Source: DATLGB01 sp038258425 (lineage in GTDB: Bacteria; Actinomycetota; Thermoleophilia; Solirubrobacterales; Solirubrobacteraceae). Taken from it: a stretch of 56,891 nucleotides of DNA. The notes under the pieces were generated by a model that was given only the letters and a program-made list of their open reading frames with translations, had not been told where the DNA came from and did not search any database. Within the stretch, counting starts at the first letter, position 1; each line of letters opens with the position of its first letter. The stretch spans positions 1 to 56,891 of the forward strand of contig JBBSPV010000023.1 in the NCBI GenBank assembly GCA_038258425.1. The letters are read 5' to 3'. Positions 42,728-50,147 of the stretch are shown in pieces. Position numbers and translations under genes: made by a program.

Positions 42728-43559
42728 GTGGAGGCAGCCCATTCACTCGGCGAGTTCCTGCGTGCGCGGCGCGGACGGGTCAAGCCCGGAGACGTCGGGA
42801 TCGCAGACGGTGATCGGCGCCGGGTGCCCGGGCTGCGTCGCGAGGAGCTGGCCAGGCTGGCGGGAGTCAGTGCCGACTACATCATGCGTCTGGAGCAAGG
42901 CCGCGACCACCGGCCGTCGGTGAAGGTGCTCGAAGCCCTGGCCCGAGCGCTGCAGCTCGACGCCGCCACCACCGAGCACCTGTTTGCCCTGAGCCGCCCG
43001 GCCTCGCCTGCTGCGCGACCTCGTGTCCACGCGGAGGAGCGGGTCCGGCCTGAGGTGCAGGCGCTGCTCGACGGCTGGGGCACCCCCGCCTTCATCCACG
43101 GACGCTGGCTGGATGTCCTGGCCTCCAACGCGGCCGCGCGCGCTGACGCGCGTTGCCGAGCCGGGCACCAACATGCTGCGTTCGATGTTCCTGGTCCGGG
43201 AGGAATACGAGCGCTACGAGGATCTCGAGTTCACGCTCGCCAGGACCGTGGCCTACTTTCGCGCCACCGTCGGCAGCGATCTCGACGATCCCTTTCCCAG
43301 GAGCCTGGTCGAGGAGCTGTCGCTGGAGAGCGACGATTTCCGCCGGCTCTGGGCCGATCACGACGTGCTCTCAGCGGTGTCGGGCTCGGACCTGTACCTG
43401 CACCCGGCCGTCGGCTGGATGCGGCTGAGCTTTCAGACGTTCGCCGTCGGCGGCACCGACCGACAGACCCTCTTCGCGACCACCGCGGAGCCGGGCAGCC
43501 GCGACGCGCAAGCGCTCGCCAGAATCGCCGCCCTGGCGCGGGCCCTGCCCGTCGACTGA
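42728..43559 (+). pseudogene. XRE family regulator with MLTR-type ligand domain, frameshifted
   Basis: GTG 42728 starts LGEFLRARRGRVKPGDVG, then VPGLRREELARLAGVSADY with RLEQGRDHRPS, a standard XRE helix-turn-helix. The MmyB-like/MLTR ligand domain begins in the same frame (FIHGRWLDVLASNAAAR) but continues in the +1 frame (ALTRVAEPGTNMLRSMFLVR, ESDDFRRLWADHDVLS, TFAVGGTDRQTLFATTAEPG) to TGA 43559. The break is inside a GC repeat at 43133-43144: one extra base or loss of one GC unit. Either a pseudogene, a slippage switch or a sequence error. ~275 residues if intact. Confidence 0.75.
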
Positions 43560-43810
43560 CCCGCAACGGTCGGTCCCATCCGAGGGCAAGCGAGCAGGTC
43601 GCGACTCCTGTGTTGAAGCAGACGCCAGACATACCGCAATGCTCGCCCGCCCGCGAGTGTCGTCGGTTGCAGTCGAATCGTCAAGACTGCGAGCAGGCGG
43701 AGCTTCGCCCCGCACGCCGGCAGGCGTCCACATCTGCGGTCGCACCGATGAGCTCTCGGCGTCGGCGGAGTCCAAAGCGGTATGTCATCCATCCCGGAAG
43801 AAGCCAGCGC

Positions 43811-44353
43811 ATGACCTCACTGATCCTGAAGATGTCCATCTCGCTCGACGGGTATGTCGCACCGGCCGACGGGAGCTCTGGCTGGGAGGCCGCGGGACGC
43901 TCTCCCGACGGCGCCGAGTGGGTCCTCGACACCGTGAGCAACGCCGGCGCGCACCTCGTGGGCGCCGCGACCTACACGCGCTGGGCCGACTTCTGGCCCC
44001 GTCAATCCGGGCCGATCGCGGCGGCGATGAACGAGATCCCCAAGCTGGTGTTCTCGGAGTCGCTCACGTCCGCCGACTGGCCCGAGACGACGATCGCGAC
44101 CGGGGACCCGGCCGATGCCGTCGCGCGTCTGAAGCAGGAGCGTTCAGGCGGGTACCTGCTCGCGCAGGGCGGCGTCCGGTTCGCTCGATCGCTGGTCGAG
44201 ACCGGGCTGGTCGACGAGTACCGCCTCGTCGTGCGCCCGGTCGTCCTCGGTGCGGGCGAGCGGCTGTTCACCGCACCGCTGACCATCGAGCCCTTGAGCA
44301 CCACCGCCTTCAGCGGCGGAGCCGTCGCTCACGTCTTCATGACGCAGCCATGA
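43811..44353 (+). CDS. RibD-C / DHFR-like family protein, copy 2
   Basis: 180 residues. LKMSISLDGYVAPADGSSGW, LVGAATYTRWADFWP, and LLAQGGVRFARSLVETGLVD then EYRLVVRPVVLGAGERLF. Highly similar to copy 1, with matching blocks over the whole length, so the two are probably recent paralogues. The ATG at 43811 is in frame with the XRE N-terminal frame upstream without an intervening stop, which I take as chance. Enzyme activity and substrate unknown. Confidence 0.87.
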   Translation: MTSLILKMSISLDGYVAPADGSSGWEAAGRSPDGAEWVLDTVSNAGAHLVGAATYTRWADFWPRQSGPIAAAMNEIPKLVFSESLTSADWPETTIATGDPADAVARLKQERSGGYLLAQGGVRFARSLVETGLVDEYRLVVRPVVLGAGERLFTAPLTIEPLSTTAFSGGAVAHVFMTQP

Positions 44354-44397
44354 CCGGGCAGGATCGGCTTCGGTCCGGAGAGCGGAACACTCACCGG

Positions 44398-45003
44398 CTA
44401 CCCCGCCCGGCGGTAGCGGATGTGGGTGGCCAGCGGCGAATGCAACGCCTCGACGGGCTCCAGCCCGAGCGACTCGACGCCATCGAAGATCGGCTCGCCG
44501 GAGCCGAGCAGGACCGGAGCGATGTCGAGCGTGAGCTCGTCGACGACCCCGGCCATGAGCGCCTGCCGCACGGTCGACGCGCCGCCCGCGATGTCGACAC
44601 CGCCCTCACCGGCCGTTTCACGCGCCTGGGTATAGGCGGCGTCGAAGCCGTCGGCGACGAAGTGGAAGGTTGTCCCGCCTTCCATCTCGATGGGTTCGTG
44701 AGGGTGGTGGGTGAGCACGAACACCGGTGCGTGGTACGGCGGCTCGGGCCCCCACCAGCCGCGCCAGTCCTCCACCCACTCGCCGCGAATCGGTCCGAAC
44801 ATGTTGCGCCCCATGACGTAGGCGCCGCGCGTGCGCATGAGCCAGCCGGTCGCCGTCTCGTCGGCATCGTTGGCGCGTTCGTCGCCGAGGTGCCAGCTAT
44901 GGAGGTCTCTCCCCCGCTTGCCGAGAGGGTCCTCCCGACTCTGGTCTGGCCCGGCGACGAAGCCATCGAGCGAGATCGACATGTGACAGGTGGTGTCAGG
45001 CAT
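44398..45003 (-). CDS. RibD-C / DHFR-like family protein, copy 3
   Basis: 201 residues. CHMSISLDGFVAGPDQSRED with LGKRGRDLHSW is the N-terminal signature of a longer subgroup (shared with copy 6), followed by AYVMGRNMFGP and DIAGGASTVRQALMAGVVDE then LTLDIAPVLLGSGEPIFDGV. ATG 45003 is supported by GGAGGG six bases upstream; a longer frame to 45066 has no such site. Converges on copy 2. HxlR-type motifs and an HxlR fossil lie upstream. Confidence 0.88.
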   Translation of the reverse strand: MPDTTCHMSISLDGFVAGPDQSREDPLGKRGRDLHSWHLGDERANDADETATGWLMRTRGAYVMGRNMFGPIRGEWVEDWRGWWGPEPPYHAPVFVLTHHPHEPIEMEGGTTFHFVADGFDAAYTQARETAGEGGVDIAGGASTVRQALMAGVVDELTLDIAPVLLGSGEPIFDGVESLGLEPVEALHSPLATHIRYRRAG

Positions 45004-45029
45004 CTGCGCCCTCCAAAGGTGATTGCGGG

Positions 45030-45083
45030 TTGCAAGCGGCGGCCGAAAGCTAGCAGGGGCTAGCAAACGGCAAGTACAAGCGT
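45030..45083. promoter_or_regulatory. Candidate HxlR-binding motifs and GCTAGC inverted repeat
   Basis: TTGCAAGCGG (45030-45039) and GGCAAGTACAAGCG (45069-45082) share a core with GTGCAAGCGG just upstream of the HxlR gene (minus strand) and with GGCAAGCACAAGCGG at 45713-45727. GCTAGC-AGGG-GCTAGC (45049-45064) lies between the first two. The region is upstream of RibD-C copy 3. Confidence 0.4.
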
Positions 45084-45086
45084 GCG

Positions 45087-45203
45087 ATGACGATGCGCGC
45101 GGCCGGACCGCGCTCGGGCCGCGCGATCAACGCGGCGGTGCAGGTGATCGGCGACCGCTGGTCGCTACGAGGAGCCGGTTGCAGCGAGGTAGGCAGTGTG
45201 TAG
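45087..45203 (+). pseudogene. HxlR N-terminal remnant
   Basis: A 38-codon frame whose residues RSGRAINAAVQVIGDRWSL match the start of the intact HxlR next door (RSGCPINATVEVFGDRWSL). Homology ends at once after WSL, where the sequence meets the end of the minus-strand HxlR gene, and a stop follows. The conserved Cys is Arg. The bases before its ATG also resemble those before the intact gene (CAAGCG). It is the fossil of a second HxlR divergent from RibD-C copy 3. Confidence 0.65.
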
Positions 45204-45662
45204 ACGCTCGCGAACGCCGGGCGACTGCGGTGCCTCGGCGGATCCGAGGTGCGCGTGGCGCAGCTCGTCCATGAACTCGTGCCAGAGCGCGGGGCCACCT
45301 TGCTCGAGCAGCTCGGCGCGGACACGGAGCTGACGGCTGGTCGGTCGGTGACGCAGCCCCCAGCTGCCGAGGTGCGCGAAGATCGGGATGAGCTGGATCG
45401 CGGGTTCGGTCAAGCTATAGCGCGCCCGCTGGCCGGCTCGCACGTCCTCGCGGGTGAGCAACCCGGTATCGACCAGCCGTTTGAGGCGATCGGCGAGGAT
45501 GTTGGAGGCGATCTTCTCCTCCGAGCCGGCTTGGAGCTGGCGGAAGTAGCGCCGGTCTCCGAAGACGATGTCGCGCAGGACGAGCAGGCTCCAGCGATCG
45601 CCGAACACCTCGACGGTCGCGTTGATCGGACACCCCGACCGGGGCTCTTGCGTCTCGCCCAT
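45165..45662 (-). CDS. HxlR family transcriptional regulator
   Basis: 165 residues. CPINATVEVFGDRWSLLVLR and FGDRRYFRQLQAGSEEKIAS then NILADRLKRLVDTGLLTRED form the HxlR winged helix; ERARYSLT-like QRARYSLTEPAIQLIPIFAH completes it. HxlR proteins often sense electrophiles or aldehydes and control adjacent oxidoreductases. It lies between RibD-C copies 3 and 4. TAGAGT nine bases before the ATG is a possible -10, overlapping a GTGCAAGCGG motif, which would allow autoregulation. Confidence 0.9.
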   Translation of the reverse strand: MGETQEPRSGCPINATVEVFGDRWSLLVLRDIVFGDRRYFRQLQAGSEEKIASNILADRLKRLVDTGLLTREDVRAGQRARYSLTEPAIQLIPIFAHLGSWGLRHRPTSRQLRVRAELLEQGGPALWHEFMDELRHAHLGSAEAPQSPGVRERLHTAYLAATGSS

Positions 45663-45815
45663 ACCGCTTGCACTCTACAACTGCATGTTCTACGTTCGGC
45701 GCGATAGGCGGTGGCAAGCACAAGCGGAAGGGGCGTACTACATGAGCCGTGGTCTTGCTGGCACTCGCGCCCGTCGCCGGCGCGTGGGCGAGGTTTCAGC
45801 GATGAGCCCACGGTC

Positions 45816-46141
45816 ATGCTGATCTCCCTGAGCGTGTCGGTGGACGGCTTCATCACCGACCCCGAGGGCGCGGTCCCGACGGACGAGCTGTTTCGCTTCC
45901 ACACTGAGCGGACGCGCGAGCTCGGCGGATTCCTTCTCGGTCGCAGGCTCTACGAGACCATGCTCGTGTGGGAGACGGATCCATCGATGCGCGAAACCGA
46001 GCCCGGGGCCGCGTTCGCCGACGCCTGGTGCGCCATCCCGAAGGTCGTGTTCAGCCGCACCCTCGACGGCGCCAGGGGCAACGCCCCGGCTCGCGCGTGA
46101 TCTACGAGCGCTACGGGCGCGCCCGCGATCGCTCGGACTGA
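45816..46141 (+). pseudogene. RibD-C / DHFR-like copy 4, internally deleted
   Basis: The N-terminal half is good (ISLSVSVDGFITDPEGAVPT, GGFLLGRRLYETMLVW, IPKVVFSRTLDGARGNA) but the frame then stops at 46100. The family's C-terminal end is present just beyond in another frame (GSRVIYERYGRARDRSD, 46088-46138, then TGA). The ~80 residues between, including the GG...GLIDE core, are missing. This is an internal deletion rather than a point frameshift. Lies downstream of HxlR, divergently. Confidence 0.75.
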
Positions 46142-46223
46142 CACCTACAACGGCGCGCTCACCAACCCGCCGCAGGTTGATCTCACGTGTGACGACGAGC
46201 CGTTCGGGCCTTCGCGGTGGGTC

Positions 46224-46782
46224 CTACGGGATGACTGTGGCGCAGACGGCGTAGGCGGCGTATGTCGCGCCCGGATCGGCAGGGGCAGGGTTGTAGATCG
46301 TCGCGCTCCAGCCCGTGGCGGTCGGGTAGGAAGACTCGACGGTCTTGACCGGGGAGTAGTACGCGCTCACGCCGCCACCGAGCGGCTTCGTCCCGCTCGG
46401 GCAGTCGGCTCCCGTGAGCGTGATGCCCTTGCTGAGGGTGCGTGGCCCGTTGGTGATCACCTGGTAGTTGCTGATGCCGGAGGGTCCCGCGTCTCCTGGC
46501 GAGCCCTGAGGCCCTCGGGGGCCCCTGGAGCCCGCGAGCGCCGGCCGCGCCGGCCGGGCCGGTGGCGCCCCTGGGGAGTTGACCCCGCCTGAAGTCCCTG
46601 GCCAGAAGCCCGCCGTTGCGGACCTTGGACGATGTGATCGCATTGCGTCTGAGCTGCTTGGCGCCCACGCTGTGAGGGGGCAGCCGAACGGCTGCGTACG
46701 AGACCCCGCCGAGCGCGAGGAAGAGGGCCAGCGTGGCGACGACGTTGGCGTAGGTGAGGTGCGCGCGGAAACGGCTGAGCAC
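46224..46782 (-). pseudogene. Secreted collagen-like surface protein, frameshifted
   Basis: GTG 46782 with GGGAGG seven bases upstream starts a signal anchor (YANVVATLALFLALGGVSYA), then a region like the repeat protein at 29278 (HSVGAKQLRRNAITSSKVRN), then collagen-like Gly-x-y (GATGPAGAAGARGLQGP). The Gly-x-y run then continues one frame over (RGPQGSPGDAGPSG) into a C-terminal domain ending CATVIP at 46224. The switch point is a run of five G (plus strand, 46517-46521); one base fewer restores ~186 residues. Possible phase-variable or decayed surface protein. Confidence 0.75.
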
Positions 46783-47065
46783 TGACGGCCTCCCGGTCGG
46801 TGAGCTAGGCCACCTTCCCAGGCTCGCCGAGTGGAGGCAAGACGCCGACCGACGGTGGCCGACCTTCCCCGACCGCGGAGGGCCAGTCAGCCCAGGGCGG
46901 GAAGCACGCGGCCGAGCCGCCTGGGGAAGCGTGCGTCGAGGTCGTCCCCGGTCCCGTGAGCCCCCGAGCACGGACGCTTCGCCATACCGCCTGATGCCTG
47001 GTCCGAGCGACGAGCGCCCGAGCCCACTCCGCCGCGCGGGCGATCGACCGGCCGGGCCGCCTCGC

Positions 47066-47287
47066 TCAACGCCGGCCGCGGAGGAGGTATGCGATCGGGA
47101 CGGCACCCCCGGAGTTCACCAGCGTGAGGGCGGCCGCCCACTGCACCTTTGAACCTCGGATCTGCCGGGCTGGACGCGGCGCGAGATCAATCAGTGCCGC
47201 GATCTTCAGGCCTGCCTCCACGGCGCCGGCGAGCATGATCGCTTGGCGAAGTCTCGGATCGAGTTCGCTCCAACGCCTCCTGGCCAT
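47066..47287 (-). CDS. Small membrane protein, PLDc_N-like
   Basis: 73 residues. ELDPRLRQAIMLAGAVEAGL and KVQWAAALTLVNSGGAVPIA with terminal YLLRGRR fit the phospholipase-D-nuclease N-terminal (PLDc_N) type of two-helix membrane protein common in actinobacteria. Function unknown. The ATG at 47287 lies inside the tail of the ArsR reading frame on the same strand (101-base overlap), which suggests the ArsR frame runs on too far. Confidence 0.65.
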   Translation of the reverse strand: MARRRWSELDPRLRQAIMLAGAVEAGLKIAALIDLAPRPARQIRGSKVQWAAALTLVNSGGAVPIAYLLRGRR

Positions 47288-47762
47288 GGCGCCAGCTTAC
47301 GGCGCAGCGCGATCCGCGCAGCTGACGCTGATCGACTCGGCCACGGCGGGCATGGAGCAGCGACCGAACCCTTACCGGGGAGTTGCGCGCGCGGCCGAAG
47401 GCGACGCGTCGATCTCGCGCTCGAGCGTGGCTCATCGGTCGTCGGCGCTCCTCCACGTGCGCGCCGAACCGATCCAGCCGGCGCTCCCATGCCTGCCGGT
47501 GATCCTCGATCCAGCCGGTCGCCTGCTCGAGCTGCCCCGGGCCGAGCCGGCACTCCCGCGCACGGCCGACCTTCGCGGGGCTGACGAGGTCGACGGTCTC
47601 GAGGATGCCGACGTGCTTCTTGACGCCGTTGAGCGTAAGGCCGAACGGCTCGGCGAGCTCGCCGATCGTGGCGGATCCGCGCGCAAGGCGCTCGAGGATG
47701 CTCCGACGCGTCGGATCCGAGAGGGCGAAGAACGTTCGATCCAGGGTTCCGTTATGCTGCAC
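47187..47762 (-). CDS. ArsR family transcriptional regulator, overlong C-terminus
   Basis: 191 residues from GTG 47762. The winged helix is clear: LDRTFFALSDPTRRSILERL, GSATIGELAEPFGLTLNGVK then KHVGILETVDLVSPAKVGRA. It lacks the ELCVCD metal motif, so it is of the non-metal, aromatic/AHSA1-linked subtype. Similarity ends near residue ~105 (FGAHVEE); the remaining ~85 residues are Arg-rich and overlap the next gene, probably after loss of the natural stop. Its operator covers the start region, so it should repress itself and the divergent CDGSH/RibD-C operon. Confidence 0.8.
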   Translation of the reverse strand: MQHNGTLDRTFFALSDPTRRSILERLARGSATIGELAEPFGLTLNGVKKHVGILETVDLVSPAKVGRARECRLGPGQLEQATGWIEDHRQAWERRLDRFGAHVEERRRPMSHARARDRRVAFGRARNSPVRVRSLLHARRGRVDQRQLRGSRCAVSWRHGQEALERTRSETSPSDHARRRRGGRPEDRGTD

Positions 47763-47780
47763 CGATCGGTGCACTATAGC
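47758..47780. promoter_or_regulatory. ArsR operator between divergent ArsR and CDGSH genes
   Basis: TGCACCGATCGGTGCA (47758-47773) is a perfect 16-base palindrome followed by CTATAG. TATAGC (plus, 47775-47780) and TATAGT (minus, 47778-47773) are possible -10 boxes for the two directions. A near-identical site lies upstream of the SDR at 37849. Confidence 0.75.
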
Positions 47781-47807
47781 TCGACCCCCACGGACCGACT
47801 GGAGCCC

Positions 47808-48002
47808 ATGTCCTCCCTTGAGATCACCGCGTTGGCCGATGGCCCCTATCGCGTCGAAGGCGACGTGACGCTCGTCGACCGCGACGAGCGAGCGATCCCC
47901 AATCCGGGCTCGCCCGTGCACCTCTGCCGCTGCGGGCGCTCGGCCACCAAGCCGTTCTGCGACGGCTCCCACGCCCGCACCGGCTGGAAGGAGGAGGCGT
48001 GA
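47808..48002 (+). CDS. CDGSH iron-sulfur domain protein
   Basis: 64 residues. The 2Fe-2S motif is LCRCGRSATKPFCDGSHART (C-x-C-x2-S-x3-P-x-C-D-G-S-H), the three-Cys one-His mitoNEET-type cluster. VEGDVTLVDRDERAIPN is the usual lead-in. GGAG lies just before the ATG. It is first in an operon under the ArsR palindrome, and its TGA overlaps the GTG of RibD-C copy 5, so the redox protein and the reductase-like protein are made together. Confidence 0.9.
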   Translation: MSSLEITALADGPYRVEGDVTLVDRDERAIPNPGSPVHLCRCGRSATKPFCDGSHARTGWKEEA

Positions 48003-48571
48003 GCGAGGAAGTCGCGCCGCGCAAGCTCATCCTCTACATGTCCGTGTCGCTGGACGGGTTCGCGGCCCGCCGCGACGGGACGATGGACTGGCTCGGCCGC
48101 TCGCTCCCGTACGACCCCCAGCGCCAGCGGGCGGTCGAGGAGCTCCTCGGCCGGACCGGCCTGCTCGTGCTCGGCGGCCGCGCCGCCCAGGACATGGCCC
48201 GGGCGTGGCCGAGCTCGCGGAGCCCGACCGGCGACTACATGAACGCGCTGCCGAAGGTCGTGTTCTCCAGCACCCTGAGCGAGGTCGCGTGGAGCAAAGC
48301 CCGCGTCTGCGAGCGGCCGGTGGAGGAGGAGGTCCCCGAGCTGAAAGGACAGACGGGCAAGGACATCGTCGTCTTCGGCGGCGCCAGCTTCGCCCGCTCG
48401 CTCGCCGCCCACCGCCTGATCGACGAATACCGCCTGGTCGTGCAACCGGTCGCGCTCGGCGACGGGCTGCCGCTGCTGCACGGCCTGCCGGAGCCGCTGC
48501 GGCTCGAGTTGGTCAGCAGCACCGTCTACGCCGACGGCCCGATCGCCCACACCTACGTCAACGCCGACTGA
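47999..48571 (+). CDS. RibD-C / DHFR-like family protein, copy 5
   Basis: 190 residues. LILYMSVSLDGFAARRDGTM, LLVLGGRAAQDMARAWP, and IVVFGGASFARSLAAHRLID then EYRLVVQPVALGDGLPLLHG. The GTG start overlaps the CDGSH stop. It keeps all family blocks, so it is probably functional. Pairing with an iron-sulfur protein hints at an electron-transfer role, but the substrate is unknown. Confidence 0.88.
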   Translation: MSEEVAPRKLILYMSVSLDGFAARRDGTMDWLGRSLPYDPQRQRAVEELLGRTGLLVLGGRAAQDMARAWPSSRSPTGDYMNALPKVVFSSTLSEVAWSKARVCERPVEEEVPELKGQTGKDIVVFGGASFARSLAAHRLIDEYRLVVQPVALGDGLPLLHGLPEPLRLELVSSTVYADGPIAHTYVNAD

Positions 48572-48583
48572 GGAAACGCGCCC

Positions 48584-49159
48584 ATGTCCGCCACCGTCCT
48601 GGACATCTCGATGTCGCTCGACGGATACGTCACCGGCCCCAACGACAGCCGCGAGAACCCCTTCGGCGACGGCGCCGAGATGCTGCACGACTGGATCTTC
48701 GACGCAGCGACCGACGACGACCGCGCCATCCTGCAAGCGACCCTCCACGACCTCGGCGCCATCGTGATGGGCCGCACCTCGTTCGACAAGAACGAAGGCG
48801 ACGGCGGCTGGGGCGACGCCGGCCCGGCCGGCGACACCCCGTGCTTCGTGGTCACCCACGACACGCCGACCGCATCGCACCCACCCGTGTTCACGTTCAT
48901 CACCGACGGGGTGCCCAGCGCCATCGAGCAAGCGCAAGCTGCGGCAGGCGACAAGGTCGTCGGCTTGCACGGCGCGACCATCATGCAGCAAGCCCTCCCG
49001 CTCGGCCTGGTCGACGAGATCCGCGTGCACGTCATCCCGGTCCTCCTCGGAGGCGGCACCCCGCTGTTCGGCACGCTGGACGCATCCATCGATCTCGAAC
49101 GTACCGAAGCGCGAGTAACCCCGGCAGCCACACACCTCGCGTTCCGCGTCATCCGGTGA
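48584..49159 (+). CDS. RibD-C / DHFR-like family protein, copy 6
   Basis: 191 residues. LDISMSLDGYVTGPNDSREN with FGDGAEMLHDW, AIVMGRTSFDKNEGDGGWG, and VVGLHGATIMQQALPLGLVD then EIRVHVIPVLLGGGTPLFGT. Belongs with copy 3 to the subgroup with the longer N-terminal insert. Starts 12 bases after copy 5, so it is the third gene of the CDGSH operon. Confidence 0.88.
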   Translation: MSATVLDISMSLDGYVTGPNDSRENPFGDGAEMLHDWIFDAATDDDRAILQATLHDLGAIVMGRTSFDKNEGDGGWGDAGPAGDTPCFVVTHDTPTASHPPVFTFITDGVPSAIEQAQAAAGDKVVGLHGATIMQQALPLGLVDEIRVHVIPVLLGGGTPLFGTLDASIDLERTEARVTPAATHLAFRVIR

Positions 49160-49351
49160 GCCACAGCGAGGGCGCCGCACCGGCGCCCGACCGTGACGGG
49201 AGCCCGGCCCGCGCTCGCCCAGCCGCTGAGGCGGCACACGCCGGAGCGAGTCTGGCTCGCTCCGACTACGCGCACTGATCGCCGTCCCGGAAGCCGACAC
49301 GCGAGGAGCCGACGCCGACGCACGGACTGCCGCCTCACGCCCGAGCCGCGG

Positions 49352-49885
49352 TCAGGACGCCGGGAGGTAGGTGAGAAGGACCACCCCGGAGTCGAACCGC
49401 TTCACGTCGCTGAGCGCCATCCGGACGGTCCCCCTGTCGCCGAGCACGTGGACATTGCCCTCGCCCCAGACGAGCGGGTTCAGGTAGACCTCGTACTCGT
49501 CGATGAGGCCCTTCTCGGCGAGGGCGTACGCGAACTCGCCGCTGCCGTGCATGAACAGGTCACCGTCGACCTCGTCCTTGAGCTTCGGGAGCGAGTCCTC
49601 GAGGTCTCCCACGAGCAGGCTCGCGTTCCACTCCAGGTCCCCGGACAGGGTGTTGGACCCGACGTACTTCGGCATCGGGTTGACCATGTCCGCCCAAGTG
49701 TCCGACTTGCTCGGCCAGTATGCAGCCAGCCCCTCGTAGGTCTTGCGGCCCAGCACCAGCCCGCTTGATCTGGCCTGACGCTCGAACGAGTAGATGCCGT
49801 GGTCTCCGTCCGGCTGCACCCACTCGCCGACTGGGTCGATGACGCCGTCGACGGTGGCCTGCGTGGTCGCGATCAGCTTTCCCAT
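49352..49885 (-). CDS. RibD-C / DHFR-like family protein, copy 7
   Basis: 177 residues. MGKLIATTQATVDGVIDPVG is a divergent version of the family start, LVLGRKTYEGLAAYWPSKSD the middle block, and LFMHGSGEFAYALAEKGLID then EYEVYLNPLVWGEGNVHVLG the C-terminal core. AAGGAG lies seven bases before the ATG. Converges on copy 6. It is the most divergent intact copy. Confidence 0.88.
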   Translation of the reverse strand: MGKLIATTQATVDGVIDPVGEWVQPDGDHGIYSFERQARSSGLVLGRKTYEGLAAYWPSKSDTWADMVNPMPKYVGSNTLSGDLEWNASLLVGDLEDSLPKLKDEVDGDLFMHGSGEFAYALAEKGLIDEYEVYLNPLVWGEGNVHVLGDRGTVRMALSDVKRFDSGVVLLTYLPAS

Positions 49886-50147
49886 GTCGATGCTCCTTCG
49901 GTTGCGGGAGCTCCCCTTGAGCCCCTCTGATCGTGCGTCGAACGGGACAGCGCGGAATCGACATCGCGCGTCCGGCCGGGCGGAACGTGCGCCGGACGCC
50001 GTTCAGGGATCGGCTTGAGACACGCGTCGGCGCGTCCTGCGTAGGTCCGTCCGCCATCAGAACCTCGGCCGGTTGATGCACGTGGCGTCAGGCGTGAATC
50101 CGCGCCACGGGGTAGGAGGAGCCAAACCGCCTCCGAAGGGATTGCCC

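Noticed and set aside
42680..44353. Continuous frame fusing the XRE helix-turn-helix to RibD-C copy 2
   Set aside because: The XRE ligand domain continues in the +1 frame to its own stop at 43559 and RibD-C has its own ATG at 43811; the fusion only arises because the frameshift leads into a stop-free frame.
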